From the NCBI RefSeq assembly GCF_002292295.1, contig NZ_DBBS01000005.1:186001-250000 (forward strand): a stretch of 64,000 bases of DNA. Direction: 5' to 3'. The notes under the pieces were generated by a model. The model made no database searches. It was not told the DNA's origin and worked only from the letters and a program-made list of their open reading frames with translations. This DNA is from Sphingomonas sp. UBA978 (lineage in GTDB: Bacteria; Pseudomonadota; Alphaproteobacteria; Sphingomonadales; Sphingomonadaceae). The position numbers and the translations under genes are program-made. Below, piece after piece: positions 31,618-41,368 of this stretch. Numbering within the stretch: position 1 is the first letter of the stretch; every line of letters starts with the position of its first letter.

Positions 31618-32922
31618 TTATCGCATCACCGCCAGCGCCGCGACCGTCAGGGTGCGGATGCCCGATCGTATCGCCGCCTCGTGATCCGGCGCGAAGAAGG
31701 GCGAATGGTTGCTCGGCACCGTCTGCCCCTTGGCCGCGAACCGCGCCAGCGTCGCGGCGTCATAGCCGCCGATCGTCATATAGACGGACGGAACGCCCGC
31801 CTCGACGAAGGCGGAATAATCCTCGCTCGCCGACCAGCCCGGCTCCGATGCCGGGACGTGGCGGATCGTATCGGGGCTGGACGCGGCGAGCGCCGCCGCC
31901 ACCTTCGCGCCGAGCGCGGCATCGTTGACCACCGCCGCGGTGCCGTGGAGCCATTTGACCGTCGGTTCGGGCGCGGCGGCCATCGCGGCGGACGCCTTGG
32001 CAACCCGGCTGACGCCGTCGAGCAGCAGCGTGCGCACCGCCGGCGTGAACGAGCGCAGGCTGAGCTTCAGCACCGCCGTGTCGGGAATGATGTTGCCGAC
32101 GGTGCCGGCCTGGAACGCGCCGACGGTGACCACGCCGAACGTGCCCGCGTCCTTCTGCCGGCTGATGACGGTCTGCACGTCGGTGACGAAGCGCGCGCCC
32201 ATCACGATCGGGTCGATCGTCGCGCTCGGCATCGATCCGTGGCCGCCGCGGCCGTTGAAGGTCACCTCGACCGAATCGGAATTGGAGCTGACCACGCCGT
32301 CCTTGACGATCACCGTCCCCGTCGGCTCCGATCCCACGTGCACGGCGATGCCCGCATCGGGCTTCGGGAAGCGCGTGAACAGGCCGTCGGCGATCATCGC
32401 CTTCGCGCCCTTGACCTGCTCCTCGGCCGGCTGCGCGACGAACATCAGCGTGCCGTGCCATTGCGCCTTCATCGCCAGCAATGCCTGCGCGGCACCGATC
32501 CACGCGGTCATATGGACGTCATGGCCGCAGCTGTGCGCGACGAAGCTGGTCTTGCCCTCGAAATTCGCCTGCGCGCGGCTGGCATAGGGCAGGCCGGATT
32601 TCTCCTCCATCGGCAGGCCGTCCAGCTCGGTGCGGACCAGCAGCGTCGGTCCGTCGCCGTTGCGGTAGAGCGCGACGAGGCCGGTGCCGCCGACCTTTTC
32701 GGTCACGGTGAAGCCGAGCGCGCGCATCCGGGCCGCCAGCACGCCCGCGGTGCGGACCTCCTGAAACCCCAGCTCGGGATGCGCGTGCAGGTCGCGGTAC
32801 AGCGCGTCGAGCTGCGGATAGCCCTTCGCCACCGTCGCATCGATCGCCTGACCGGTCGGGTCGGCGCCCGCCGCCACGGGCGCGAGCAGCGCGGCGGCGG
32901 CGAGCAGGGGGCGGATCGCCAT
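31618..32922 (-). CDS. M20-family amidohydrolase, exported
   Basis: A 434-residue protein from the ATG at 32922 (MAIRPLLAAAALLAPVAAGA, a signal peptide). The peptidase M20 / aminoacylase layout is clear: LHAHPELGFQEVRT, ELDGLPMEEKSGLPY, the metal ligands in AHSCGHDVHMTAW, QPAEEQVKGAKAM with the catalytic Glu, the dimerisation-domain motif GRGGHGSMP, and the final NHSPFFAPD. It removes amide-linked groups from N-acyl amino acids or peptides in the periplasm. It is the last gene of the receptor operon, 8 bases after the amidohydrolase. Confidence 0.9.
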   Translation of the reverse strand: MAIRPLLAAAALLAPVAAGADPTGQAIDATVAKGYPQLDALYRDLHAHPELGFQEVRTAGVLAARMRALGFTVTEKVGGTGLVALYRNGDGPTLLVRTELDGLPMEEKSGLPYASRAQANFEGKTSFVAHSCGHDVHMTAWIGAAQALLAMKAQWHGTLMFVAQPAEEQVKGAKAMIADGLFTRFPKPDAGIAVHVGSEPTGTVIVKDGVVSSNSDSVEVTFNGRGGHGSMPSATIDPIVMGARFVTDVQTVISRQKDAGTFGVVTVGAFQAGTVGNIIPDTAVLKLSLRSFTPAVRTLLLDGVSRVAKASAAMAAAPEPTVKWLHGTAAVVNDAALGAKVAAALAASSPDTIRHVPASEPGWSASEDYSAFVEAGVPSVYMTIGGYDAATLARFAAKGQTVPSNHSPFFAPDHEAAIRSGIRTLTVAALAVMR

Positions 32923-32930
32923 GCCGCGGC

Positions 32931-34742
32931 TCAAAAGAAGCGCAACGAATCGAAGGCGACGCTGACCGTCTGCCCCGGCGCCCGCGCCGCTCCGATTTCG
33001 ACCTGCACGATGCTGTCTCCCTTGAACGCGATGCCCGGTTTGCCGCCGCGCGCGACCGGCGTCAGCATCGTGAAGGGAATTTCGATCGTCGTCCATGCCG
33101 CGGTCCCCGTCACCGGCGCGGACCAGCTGTTCTCCAGCCCGTTGAGCTTCAACAGGAACGGCCCCGCCCCCTTCAGGTCGAAACGCACGCCGCGATAGCC
33201 GCGCACGTCGACCGGCTGCACCGATCCCCGCGTCAGCGGCACCGCGACGCCGGCATAGGCGTCGCCCTTCATCGCCATGCGCGCCGACAGCTGCAGCGCG
33301 TGGCCGCCGTCGCCGCGCGGCACGATCTGGCTGATCTCGACGGTGCGATCCATGCCGCCGTCGCCGGTTTCGAGCCGCAGCGTGTCGAGCGTGCTGCGCC
33401 CGTCGGGCCGCTCGAAATCGTCGATTGTCGCCGGCACCGTCACCGCCGGCAGATAGCTGGCGCGATTGCCCGCGGGCAGCGCCGGCGCGCCCAGGCCATA
33501 GACCAGCCGGCCGTCGATCACGACCTGCGCCAGCTTGCGGATATCGGCGATCCGCTCCCAGGGCCGGCCGTCGACCAGGATGATGTCGGCGCGCTTGCCC
33601 GGCGCGATCGTGCCGCGGTCGCCGTCGAGACTCATGATCTCCGCGCTCGACCGCGTGCCGGCGACCAGCGCCTGCGTCGGGGTCAGGCCGGCGCGGACCA
33701 GCAATTCCAGTTCGCGCAGCGTCGATGCGCCGTGCGGCGTCCCCGGCATGCCGGCATCGGTCCCCAGCCCGATGCGCACGCCGGCATCGTACATCACCTT
33801 CACGTTGTGGAGGGCATGGCCGAACTTGGCGACGCTCTGCCGGTAGCGCGGGCTTGCGGGGTCCTTCGGCGGGCCGGCCTTGTCGGGCTCGTAGACCGCC
33901 AGCGTCGGCGCCATCGCCATCTTCGCCGCGACGATCGTCGCGAGCGTCGCCGGGTCGATGTCGCGATCCTGCAGTCCGTGCGCCAGCGCGTCGATCTTGG
34001 CGCGCGCCGCGACCCCGCCGCGATCGACGGTGACCGTGTGGGTCAGCACCTTCCACCCCGCCTGATGCGCGCCCTCGACCAGCGCGCCCAGCGTCCATTC
34101 GTCCATGCTGGTGTTGTCGGGCGCGACGCCATAGCGCCAGCCGTCGGTGAACGCCTTGATGAGGTCGGGCTTGTACGGCTTCAGCCGCTCGACCGCGGCC
34201 TTCGCGGCTTCGGGCGTGTTGACCCAGATCGTCGTCGACTGGTCCGCCCAGTCCGCGCCATGGCCCCCGGGCGTGCTGACCCGCGCGGCGAAATTGACGT
34301 GCGGCGCGACCAGCGACGCCAGCCATTGCCGGCGCGGCGCATAGCTTTCCGGCTGTTCGTGGAAGTCGTTCACCGTGGTGACGCCCGCCTGCACATAGGC
34401 GGTGGCGATCTGCGGCGTCGTCGCGGGGACGCCCGCCGGTGTCCAGTGGGTGTGGAGGTCGAACAGGCCGGGCAGCAGCGCCTTGCCGCGCGCGTCGATG
34501 ACGCTGGCGCCGGCGGGCGGCGCGACGTCCGGACCGACCGCGACGATGCGGCCATCCTCGACGAGGACGTTGGCGACCCGCGGGGCGGCGCCGGTGCCGT
34601 CGAACACCGTCGCGCCGACGATCGCCAGGCGCCGCGGCGCAGGCGCCGGCGTGGCGGCGGTGGTCAGGCTGGCGATCAGCAGGACGATCCCGACGCGCAG
34701 CGGCGATGCGGCGCGGCGATCAGGCGAGGCGATACGGGTCAC
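32931..34742 (-). CDS. Exported amidohydrolase fused to a CIA30/CBM11-like domain
   Basis: A 603-residue protein. GTG at 34742 is the likely start: it overlaps the previous stop (GTGA) with AAGGA 6 bases upstream. A signal segment (RVGIVLLIASLTTAATPAPA) precedes an imidazolonepropionase-like amidohydrolase: GLFDLHTHW (HxH metal site), KVLTHTVTVDRGG and the catalytic Asp in IGLGTDAGMPGTPHG, ending near residue 430. The last 160 residues form a beta-sandwich resembling CIA30/CBM11 (PFLLKLNGLENSW, WTTIEIPFTMLTPV, VAFDSLRFF). Related enzymes cleave dipeptides or cyclic amides (Xaa-Pro dipeptidase-like). Confidence 0.85.
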   Translation of the reverse strand: MTRIASPDRRAASPLRVGIVLLIASLTTAATPAPAPRRLAIVGATVFDGTGAAPRVANVLVEDGRIVAVGPDVAPPAGASVIDARGKALLPGLFDLHTHWTPAGVPATTPQIATAYVQAGVTTVNDFHEQPESYAPRRQWLASLVAPHVNFAARVSTPGGHGADWADQSTTIWVNTPEAAKAAVERLKPYKPDLIKAFTDGWRYGVAPDNTSMDEWTLGALVEGAHQAGWKVLTHTVTVDRGGVAARAKIDALAHGLQDRDIDPATLATIVAAKMAMAPTLAVYEPDKAGPPKDPASPRYRQSVAKFGHALHNVKVMYDAGVRIGLGTDAGMPGTPHGASTLRELELLVRAGLTPTQALVAGTRSSAEIMSLDGDRGTIAPGKRADIILVDGRPWERIADIRKLAQVVIDGRLVYGLGAPALPAGNRASYLPAVTVPATIDDFERPDGRSTLDTLRLETGDGGMDRTVEISQIVPRGDGGHALQLSARMAMKGDAYAGVAVPLTRGSVQPVDVRGYRGVRFDLKGAGPFLLKLNGLENSWSAPVTGTAAWTTIEIPFTMLTPVARGGKPGIAFKGDSIVQVEIGAARAPGQTVSVAFDSLRFF

Positions 34743-37207
34743 GAGGCATCCTTGCTTGCGGGGGATAGGGGCGTCGTCAGCCAATCGTCCTCGTCGCTGC
34801 CGATCGGCGCGCCCGGCGGCACCTCCGGCGGCGGCGCGATCGGTTCGGCGAGACGCTGCAACTGTTCGACCGGGCCGGTCAACAGCGCGGCGAGATAGGC
34901 GCAGGAATCGGTTTCGAGCCGGTCGCCGCCACAGCCGCGCAGCCGTTCGCCGAACCGGGTCGCGGCGCCGCGCGCGGCGGCGACCGCGGTCGACGACAGG
35001 CGCTTGTCCTGCAACAGGCCGGCGAGCCGCGCGACGTAGCGGGCACGCACGCGCCGCCGCAGCTCCGCCGCCCGCCCCTGCCCCGCCGCGGCCGGGCCGA
35101 GCGCGGCACCGATCCGGTCGAACAGTTCGTCCACCGACAGCTGCTGCGGGTCGACGCGCTGCTGCTCGATCAGCCGGTTGAGCCGCTCGGGATCGAGCAG
35201 CGCCTCGAACGTCACGTCCGCCGCCGCCTCGGCCGCGCCCGGCAGGTCGAACGGCGCCGCGGTCCGGGACGGCAGCAGCTCGACCTCATACTGGATGTCC
35301 GGCGTGCCCGACTGGACCGACGACAGCACCGCCAGCAACGGGTCGGGCAGGTCGAGCTGGTCTGGCGACAACGTGCCGATCAGCGCGGTCAGCGCCGCGC
35401 GCTGGCGGGCGGCGGGAACGACCGCCGCGCGTTCGTGGCCGTCGCCCTTCACCGCATAGCCATAATCGACGCCGCCGATCAGCTTCGACGCCGCCGTCAC
35501 CTGATAACGATGGTAGAGGTAGATCGGCACGATCATCCGCCGCAGGTCGGCGGCCGGCGCGCCCTCGGGCAGGTTGCGCAAGCCGAACCGCGCCAGCGCG
35601 ATCCGCCGCGCCGCCAGCACGTTGGCGAGTTCCGCGACGGCGTCCTCGCCATTGTCCCACATATTGCCATAGGGCTGGGCATCGCCCGCCCCGCGCGTGT
35701 CGCCATCGGCGACGAAGCGATAGCCGCGCGCCTGCCCCTCTCGTGCCAGCCCGTCCAGCCAGCGCGCCTCGTCCGCGCCCTTCGGCGCCGTGCCGTAGAG
35801 CCAGCGGATCGCGAACCGGTCCCACGCGCCTACACCGGTGGCATAGGCATCGCTCAGGTCGAGTCCGCCGTCGCGCACCCGGATCAGCGGCGCGGGATAG
35901 TCCATCACCGACGCCCGGCCGGCATAGCTGCTGCCCGCGAAATTGTGCGACAGCCCCAGCGCATGCCCGACCTCGTGCACCGCCAGCTGGCGCAGCCGTG
36001 CGCGGACCAGCCGGATCGGATCGTCCGCCGCGCCGCTGTTCTCCCGCTCCGCGCCGACCAGCCCCTCGAAGATCATCTTGTCCTGCCACGCGCGCAGCGA
36101 GCCCAGCTGGACGACGCCGCGCACGATCTCCCCCGTGCGCGGATCGACGATGGTCGACCCGGTCGACCAGGCGCGCGTTTCGCGATGGACCCAGGCGATG
36201 ACGTTGTAGCGGGCGTCCATCGGGTTGACGCCCTCGGGCAGCAGCTCGACGCGGAATGCATCGCTGTAGCCCGCGGCGTCGAACGCCTGCGCCCACCAGC
36301 GCGCGCCCTCGATCAGCGCCGTCCGGATCGCCTCCGGCGCGGCACGATCGACGTAGAAGACGATCGGCTTCACCACCGCCGATCGCGCCGCCCCCGGATC
36401 GCGCTTGGTCAGGCGGAAACGGCGGACGAGCCGGGTGACGATCGGCCGATCCAGCGCGGTCGCATAATCGTTGCGGATCACCTGCACCGACGTGCCGGTG
36501 CGCGGATCGTGCGCGCGGGTCGCGAAGCCGTCGTCGGGCAGCCGGATGAAGCTGTGGTGCACCGCCACGGTAATCGCGCGCGCATCGGGCACCGCGCGAC
36601 GGATCGCGGCGCCGGGCTCGTCGGTCTGGAAGGTCAGCACCGACTGGAATTCGACATTGTCGGGGAAGGCCGCGCTCTGCCGCGCATCGACATAGCTCAG
36701 CGTCGGCGCGAGGCGGTAGGTGCCGGCCTTGCCCTGTTTCAGCCGGCCGGCGATGTCGAGGCCGTCCCTCAGCAGGAACCCGGCGATGTCGACCGCGGTG
36801 CCGCCGCCCGGCTCGTCGACCGCCTCGCCCGCCCAGATGGTGGACGGGGCGAAAGAGGATTCCACCGCCTCCTCCGCGCCCCGCTCGCCGTTCAGCGCGC
36901 GGAAGCGGGTGTTCTCGAACGACAGCAGCACGCGCTTGCCGAGCCGGCGAAACACCAGGATCTGCGTCTGCCCCAGCCAGGCGCGATCGACGCCGATATC
37001 CTTCGCACCCAGGCCCGCGGCGATCGACGGCGTGTAGAGATAGCGGCCGATCACCCCGTCCGGCCCCGCCGCGGGCAGGCGGATCACCTGTTTGCCGCCG
37101 TCCCGGTCGGCGACGATGCCGAACAGCGTCCCCTGCGCCGCCGCGGGAGCGGCCACCATTGTCGCCGTGCCGAGCAGGACCGCAAGAACCAGACCGCGCA
37201 TCCGCAT
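34739..37207 (-). CDS. Exported DUF5117-type zinc metalloprotease
   Basis: An 822-residue protein from the ATG at 37207, overlapping the receptor stop by one base. A signal peptide (MRMRGLVLAVLLGTATMVAA) is followed by the DUF5117-like region (FENTRFRALNG, IAVHHSFIRLP-type strands near 200-240), then the metzincin-type zinc site HEVGHALGLSHN at about 410-421 and a SVMDYPAP Met-turn. The DUF4953-like C-terminal half is helical. Proteins of this type accompany TonB receptors and other peptidases. It probably degrades an imported oligopeptide in the periplasm. Confidence 0.88.
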   Translation of the reverse strand: MRMRGLVLAVLLGTATMVAAPAAAQGTLFGIVADRDGGKQVIRLPAAGPDGVIGRYLYTPSIAAGLGAKDIGVDRAWLGQTQILVFRRLGKRVLLSFENTRFRALNGERGAEEAVESSFAPSTIWAGEAVDEPGGGTAVDIAGFLLRDGLDIAGRLKQGKAGTYRLAPTLSYVDARQSAAFPDNVEFQSVLTFQTDEPGAAIRRAVPDARAITVAVHHSFIRLPDDGFATRAHDPRTGTSVQVIRNDYATALDRPIVTRLVRRFRLTKRDPGAARSAVVKPIVFYVDRAAPEAIRTALIEGARWWAQAFDAAGYSDAFRVELLPEGVNPMDARYNVIAWVHRETRAWSTGSTIVDPRTGEIVRGVVQLGSLRAWQDKMIFEGLVGAERENSGAADDPIRLVRARLRQLAVHEVGHALGLSHNFAGSSYAGRASVMDYPAPLIRVRDGGLDLSDAYATGVGAWDRFAIRWLYGTAPKGADEARWLDGLAREGQARGYRFVADGDTRGAGDAQPYGNMWDNGEDAVAELANVLAARRIALARFGLRNLPEGAPAADLRRMIVPIYLYHRYQVTAASKLIGGVDYGYAVKGDGHERAAVVPAARQRAALTALIGTLSPDQLDLPDPLLAVLSSVQSGTPDIQYEVELLPSRTAAPFDLPGAAEAAADVTFEALLDPERLNRLIEQQRVDPQQLSVDELFDRIGAALGPAAAGQGRAAELRRRVRARYVARLAGLLQDKRLSSTAVAAARGAATRFGERLRGCGGDRLETDSCAYLAALLTGPVEQLQRLAEPIAPPPEVPPGAPIGSDEDDWLTTPLSPASKDAS

Positions 37208-40200
37208 CAGAACTTGTGCCGGATGTTCGCGTACCAGTAGCGGCGGACCGGTGTGTAGAGGATGCCGAGATAGCCGTCCGACGACAGCGACGGCTTTTCG
37301 TCGGTGAGGTTGCGCACCCCCAGCCGGATCGTCGTGCCCGCGAGCGACCCGCCGGTGAAGGCATATTGACCGAACAGATTGCCGGTGATCTGGTCGTCGA
37401 CGATCCACGGCGCGCCGGCGGAATCGATCAGCCCGGTATCCTCGACGCTGCCGATATATTGGGTGAAGGCGCCGATCGTCACGTTCTTCAGCGACCAGGT
37501 GAGCGCGCCCGACCATTTCCACGTCGGCCGGGCGGATTGCCGCCGCAGGTCGCCGCCACCGGTGATGCTGGTGCCGGCGTTGATCTGGCCAGCGGCGCGC
37601 GCCGCCAGCAGCGCCGCGATGCCGGGCGACGGGTCCTGATAGAATTTGATGAGGTGCGCGACGTTGAACGACAGGTTGAAATTGCCGACCCCGGTGTCGC
37701 GCAGGTTGTAGATCGCGTTGACATCGACGCCGCGCACCGTCTGCGGCAGCTGGTTGACGTAGCGGTCGGTGACGAACAGCACCTGCCCCGCCGGCGCCAG
37801 CCCGGTGCCGGTGAAGGCCGCGATATCGTCGCCGGTCGGCGCGGCGCGGACGACGTTCGGGTTGGTCTGCCCCGACTGGCGCAGCAGATAGTCGAGGATC
37901 AGCGCATTGCCTTCGCCGAAGATGCCGACCAGCCCCTTCTGCTTCACCTGCCAATAGTCGCCGGTCAGCGTCAGGCTGCCGAGGCCCGCGGGCAGCGGCG
38001 GTTCGAGCACCGCACCGAACGACAAGGTCGTCGCCCGTTCGGGATCGAGATCCGGGTTGCCGGAGCGTTGCGCGGTGGTCGTCTGCGACCGGGCGCAATT
38101 GGCGAAGCTGCTGATCCGCCCCGCGCGCAGGTCCGCCTCGCAAAAGGCATAATCGGTGCGCGTGTTGGTGCGGGTGACCAGCGCGGCATTGGTCTGTTCG
38201 AGGTTGGGCGCGCGGAACGATTTCGCCCATGACCCGCGCAGGCGGATGCCGCGGACGATGTCCCACGCCCCCGCGACCTTCGGCACGGCGATGCTGCCGA
38301 AGTCGCTGTAATCCTCGAACCGGCCCGCGACCTGGAAATTGAGGCTGCGGATCAGCGGCACGCCCATTTCGGGCGAGATCGCCGGGATCGCCAGCTCGCC
38401 ATAGGTCGCGAAGACCTCGCGATGGCCGCGCGTGTCGGGGTTGATGCTCGAATTGGCGAAATCGCCCGCCACCACGCGGGTCAGCGGATCGGTATAGGTG
38501 ATCGTGCCGTCGATCCGCGCGTCGCGATCGTCGAGCTGCGTCTCGCGCCGCGCCTCGATCCCCGCGGCGAAGCCGACGTCGCCGGCCGGCAGGGTGATGA
38601 GGTTGCGCTTCGACACGCGGAAGTCGAACGTCGCCAGCGTCGATTTGGTGCGCCGCGTCAGGCTTTCGCGGATCGCGTCGATCGTCGATTGCCGGTTGGG
38701 CGTCGCATCGCCGATCGACGGCGTGTCGAGCGTGCCGCCGTTGAAGACGTTATAGGCGTCGGGCGTCGACAGGCCGAGGTAATAGGCAAGCTTGGTGCGC
38801 GAGATATTGTCGCTGACGTCGCGGACGGTCGCTTCCGAATAGCTGCCTGCGGTTTCCCAGTCGAAGCCGTTCCAGCTGCCGCGCAGGCCGAACAGGCCGC
38901 GATATTGCTGGTTGGTGACGTCGACCTTGATGTTGCCGAAGTCGGAGAAGGAATAGTTGCGGATCGTCACCGGCAGGCCGGCGGCGGGCACGTTGGTGCC
39001 GGGAATGCGATTGGGATTGGCGGTGCCGTCGGCGAAGGTCGCGGCGCCGAACGGGTTCCAGTAATTGCTCGCCGGCACGGTGATCGGGATCGAGGTCAGC
39101 GTCTGGATCGGGCTCTGCTCGGCATGCGTCTTGCCGCGATAATAGCCGCCCTCCCAGAAGGCGGTGACCGAATCGTCGAGGTCGAAATGCCCGGTCAGGA
39201 ACAGGTTGATGCGGTTGAGCGACGGGATCACCGACGTCCGTTGCGCCGCGGTGTCCTGCCGCAGGTCGCGGTCCGCGCCTGCGGTCGACAGCGCGCCGTC
39301 GTCGATGCACAGGCCGTTGCCGATCGCGCGCTGGCATCCGGCCGAGGTGGTCGGCTGGATGTGGAACAGGCCGGATGCGCTGGTCAGCGCGGTCGTGCCG
39401 GCGCGGACCGTGCCGAAGCTGGCGGGCGTCTGCGCCGACAGCCACGGCGTCGTCACGCTGCGCGAATCGAGCGAGGTCGCACCTTCGAACCGGGTGCCGA
39501 CGAACAGCGCACGCCGGTCGGACGAGGCGGTGAAGGATTGTTCGGTGCTGTCGAGGCCGGTGCCGCGATCGTAATTGGCGAACAGCGTGACGTTGCCGCG
39601 CCCGCCGGCGAAATTGGTGCCGAACACGCCGTTGGCGTTGAATTCGCGGAAGCCCGTGCCCTCGGCACCGCCATATTGCAGCGACATGTCGCCGCCGCTG
39701 TAATCGGTCTTGAGCACGGTGTTGACCACGCCCGCGACCGCATCGGCGCCATAGATGGCGGCGGCACCGTCGCGCAGCACCTCCAGCCGTTCGAGCCCGT
39801 TCACCGGAATCGCGTTGGAATTGTAGGTCAGCACCGGCACCAGCTGGGTGTTCGCCTGGCTGGTCGGGTGCGCGACGACGCGGCGGCCGTTGAGCAGGAC
39901 GAGCGTGTTGCCGATGCCGAGGTTGCGCAGGTTGATCGAGCCGACGTCGCCGCGCGCCGAATTGCTGCTGCCCGGCAGGTACGAGCTGTTGAAGGTGACG
40001 TCGCCGAACTGCGGGACCGAGCGGAACAGCTCGTCGCCCGACACCGCGCCGGTCGCCGCGATCTCGCGCTGGCCGATGACGGTGACGGGCAGCGCGTCGT
40101 TGACCTTGGCACCGCGGATCTGCGAGCCGACCACGACGATGTCGTCGGGCGGCGCCTGATCCTGCGGCGCATCGGCCTCGGGCTGCACCTGATCGGTGGC

Positions 40201-40602
40201 AGGCGGCGCCTCGGCCGCGGCGGTCTGGACGAAGGACGGGGCGGCGGAAATCGTCCGCAGCCGCGGCGCCGGGTCGCTGGTCAGCGCGACGACGCCGCCC
40301 GCCATCGAGGCGACGCGCAGCGGCGTGCCGCGCAATATCCGCTGCAGCGCGGCCTCGGCCGGATAGCTGCCGACGACCGCATCGGCGCGCAGCGCGCTGA
40401 CGCTCTTCGACGGGAACAGGACGCGATAGCCCGACTGCCGGGAGAAAGCCTGCAAGGCATCGCCCACCGATTGCGCGGGAATGTTGAACTGCACCGTCCG
40501 CACCGCCGACTGCGCGACGCCGGCCTGCACGCAGCCTGCGGCGGTGAGCACCAATGCGCTGGCACGGACGGCCAGAGCCGCTCTCCTGAACCTGATCGTC
40601 AT
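37207..40602 (-). CDS. TonB-dependent receptor with signalling STN domain
   Basis: A 1131-residue outer-membrane transporter from the ATG at 40602 (GGGGGA just upstream). Order of parts: signal sequence (1-32), secretin/TonB N-terminal (STN) signalling domain at about 35-95 (FNIPAQSVGDALQAFSRQSG), TonB-box-like DDIVVVG, plug (SINLRNLGIGNTLVLLNGRR, RDGAAAIYGADAVAGVVN), barrel, and terminal WYANIRHKF. The STN domain means it can signal through FecR to the ECF sigma factor encoded divergently. The downstream peptidases suggest a peptide-like ligand. The opposite-strand 1004-residue frame is a shadow. Confidence 0.95.
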   Translation of the reverse strand: MTIRFRRAALAVRASALVLTAAGCVQAGVAQSAVRTVQFNIPAQSVGDALQAFSRQSGYRVLFPSKSVSALRADAVVGSYPAEAALQRILRGTPLRVASMAGGVVALTSDPAPRLRTISAAPSFVQTAAAEAPPATDQVQPEADAPQDQAPPDDIVVVGSQIRGAKVNDALPVTVIGQREIAATGAVSGDELFRSVPQFGDVTFNSSYLPGSSNSARGDVGSINLRNLGIGNTLVLLNGRRVVAHPTSQANTQLVPVLTYNSNAIPVNGLERLEVLRDGAAAIYGADAVAGVVNTVLKTDYSGGDMSLQYGGAEGTGFREFNANGVFGTNFAGGRGNVTLFANYDRGTGLDSTEQSFTASSDRRALFVGTRFEGATSLDSRSVTTPWLSAQTPASFGTVRAGTTALTSASGLFHIQPTTSAGCQRAIGNGLCIDDGALSTAGADRDLRQDTAAQRTSVIPSLNRINLFLTGHFDLDDSVTAFWEGGYYRGKTHAEQSPIQTLTSIPITVPASNYWNPFGAATFADGTANPNRIPGTNVPAAGLPVTIRNYSFSDFGNIKVDVTNQQYRGLFGLRGSWNGFDWETAGSYSEATVRDVSDNISRTKLAYYLGLSTPDAYNVFNGGTLDTPSIGDATPNRQSTIDAIRESLTRRTKSTLATFDFRVSKRNLITLPAGDVGFAAGIEARRETQLDDRDARIDGTITYTDPLTRVVAGDFANSSINPDTRGHREVFATYGELAIPAISPEMGVPLIRSLNFQVAGRFEDYSDFGSIAVPKVAGAWDIVRGIRLRGSWAKSFRAPNLEQTNAALVTRTNTRTDYAFCEADLRAGRISSFANCARSQTTTAQRSGNPDLDPERATTLSFGAVLEPPLPAGLGSLTLTGDYWQVKQKGLVGIFGEGNALILDYLLRQSGQTNPNVVRAAPTGDDIAAFTGTGLAPAGQVLFVTDRYVNQLPQTVRGVDVNAIYNLRDTGVGNFNLSFNVAHLIKFYQDPSPGIAALLAARAAGQINAGTSITGGGDLRRQSARPTWKWSGALTWSLKNVTIGAFTQYIGSVEDTGLIDSAGAPWIVDDQITGNLFGQYAFTGGSLAGTTIRLGVRNLTDEKPSLSSDGYLGILYTPVRRYWYANIRHKF

Positions 40603-40640
40603 AATCCCCCGTCGCCTGAAAACTGCGATGTCCCTGCCGA

Positions 40641-40671
40641 GAGAGACGAACGGTCCCGCAAAACCCTCACC
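40641..40671 (-). promoter_or_regulatory. Candidate ECF (FecI-type) promoter for the receptor operon
   Basis: On the minus strand, GTGAGGGTTTTGC and, about 12 bases further, CGTCTC lie 40-70 bases before the receptor start. A GGGTTTT-like upstream box with a downstream CGTC box fits what is expected for FecI-group sigma factors, and the sigma gene sits next door. The match is by eye only; no transcription start is known. Confidence 0.3.
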
Positions 40672-40771
40672 GTCCGGCGTCACAAAAAAGCAATTAAATG
40701 GCTCGACAGCCAGCATGTTTGTCGCTTTCATGCGGGTCGCGGAGAGGATCGACCACCCAGGGGGAACGGGT

Positions 40772-41368
40772 TTGAGCGATCGCGATCAGAAACTGGAATG
40801 GTTCAAGGCGGTGATCCTGCCGCAGCAGGCATTGCTGCGCCATCGCCTGCGCCGGGTCGTCCGCGACACGCAGGACTTGGACGATCTGGTCGCCGAAGTG
40901 CTCGCGCGGACCTTCGCTTGCGCCGACTGGCGCGCGATCCGCCACGGCCTCGCCTTCCTGACCCGCACCGCCTACAACATGCTGATCGACCAGCAGCGAC
41001 GCGAGGTGATCGTCTCGTTCGACTATATGGCCGATCTCGACGGGCTGCAGCGGAGCATCGACACCGACGGCATGCTCGACGCGCGCGACACGCTGCGCCG
41101 GCTGGAAACGATCATCGCCGCCTTGCCCGCGCAGGCGCGGCGCGCCTTCGTGCTGCGCCGGGTGCAGGGCCATGCGATGACGGAGATAGCGGATATCATG
41201 GGGATATCCGTCTCTACCGTAGAGAAGCATCTGACCAGGGCGCTGACGCTCGTGACGGCGGCGATGACGGAGCAGGAGGATCATGGGGTTACCCGGCATG
41301 GCGCCGCCGACGCAGGACAGGACGGCGATTCAGGCCGAGGCCGCGGCGTGGGTCATCCGGCTCGATAG
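40772..41368 (+). CDS. FecI-like ECF sigma factor
   Basis: A 198-residue sigma factor. TTG at 40772 is preferred as start (GGGGGAA 5 bases upstream); in-frame ATGs at 40715 and 40730 lack a ribosome site. Region 2 has DLDDLVAEVLARTFACADW and the following TRTAYNMLIDQQRR. Region 4 has LPAQARRAFVLRRVQGHAMT, then EIADIMGISVSTVEKHL. It should direct transcription of the divergent TonB receptor operon when released by FecR. Its 3' end overlaps fecR by 86 bases. Confidence 0.9.
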   Translation: MSDRDQKLEWFKAVILPQQALLRHRLRRVVRDTQDLDDLVAEVLARTFACADWRAIRHGLAFLTRTAYNMLIDQQRREVIVSFDYMADLDGLQRSIDTDGMLDARDTLRRLETIIAALPAQARRAFVLRRVQGHAMTEIADIMGISVSTVEKHLTRALTLVTAAMTEQEDHGVTRHGAADAGQDGDSGRGRGVGHPAR

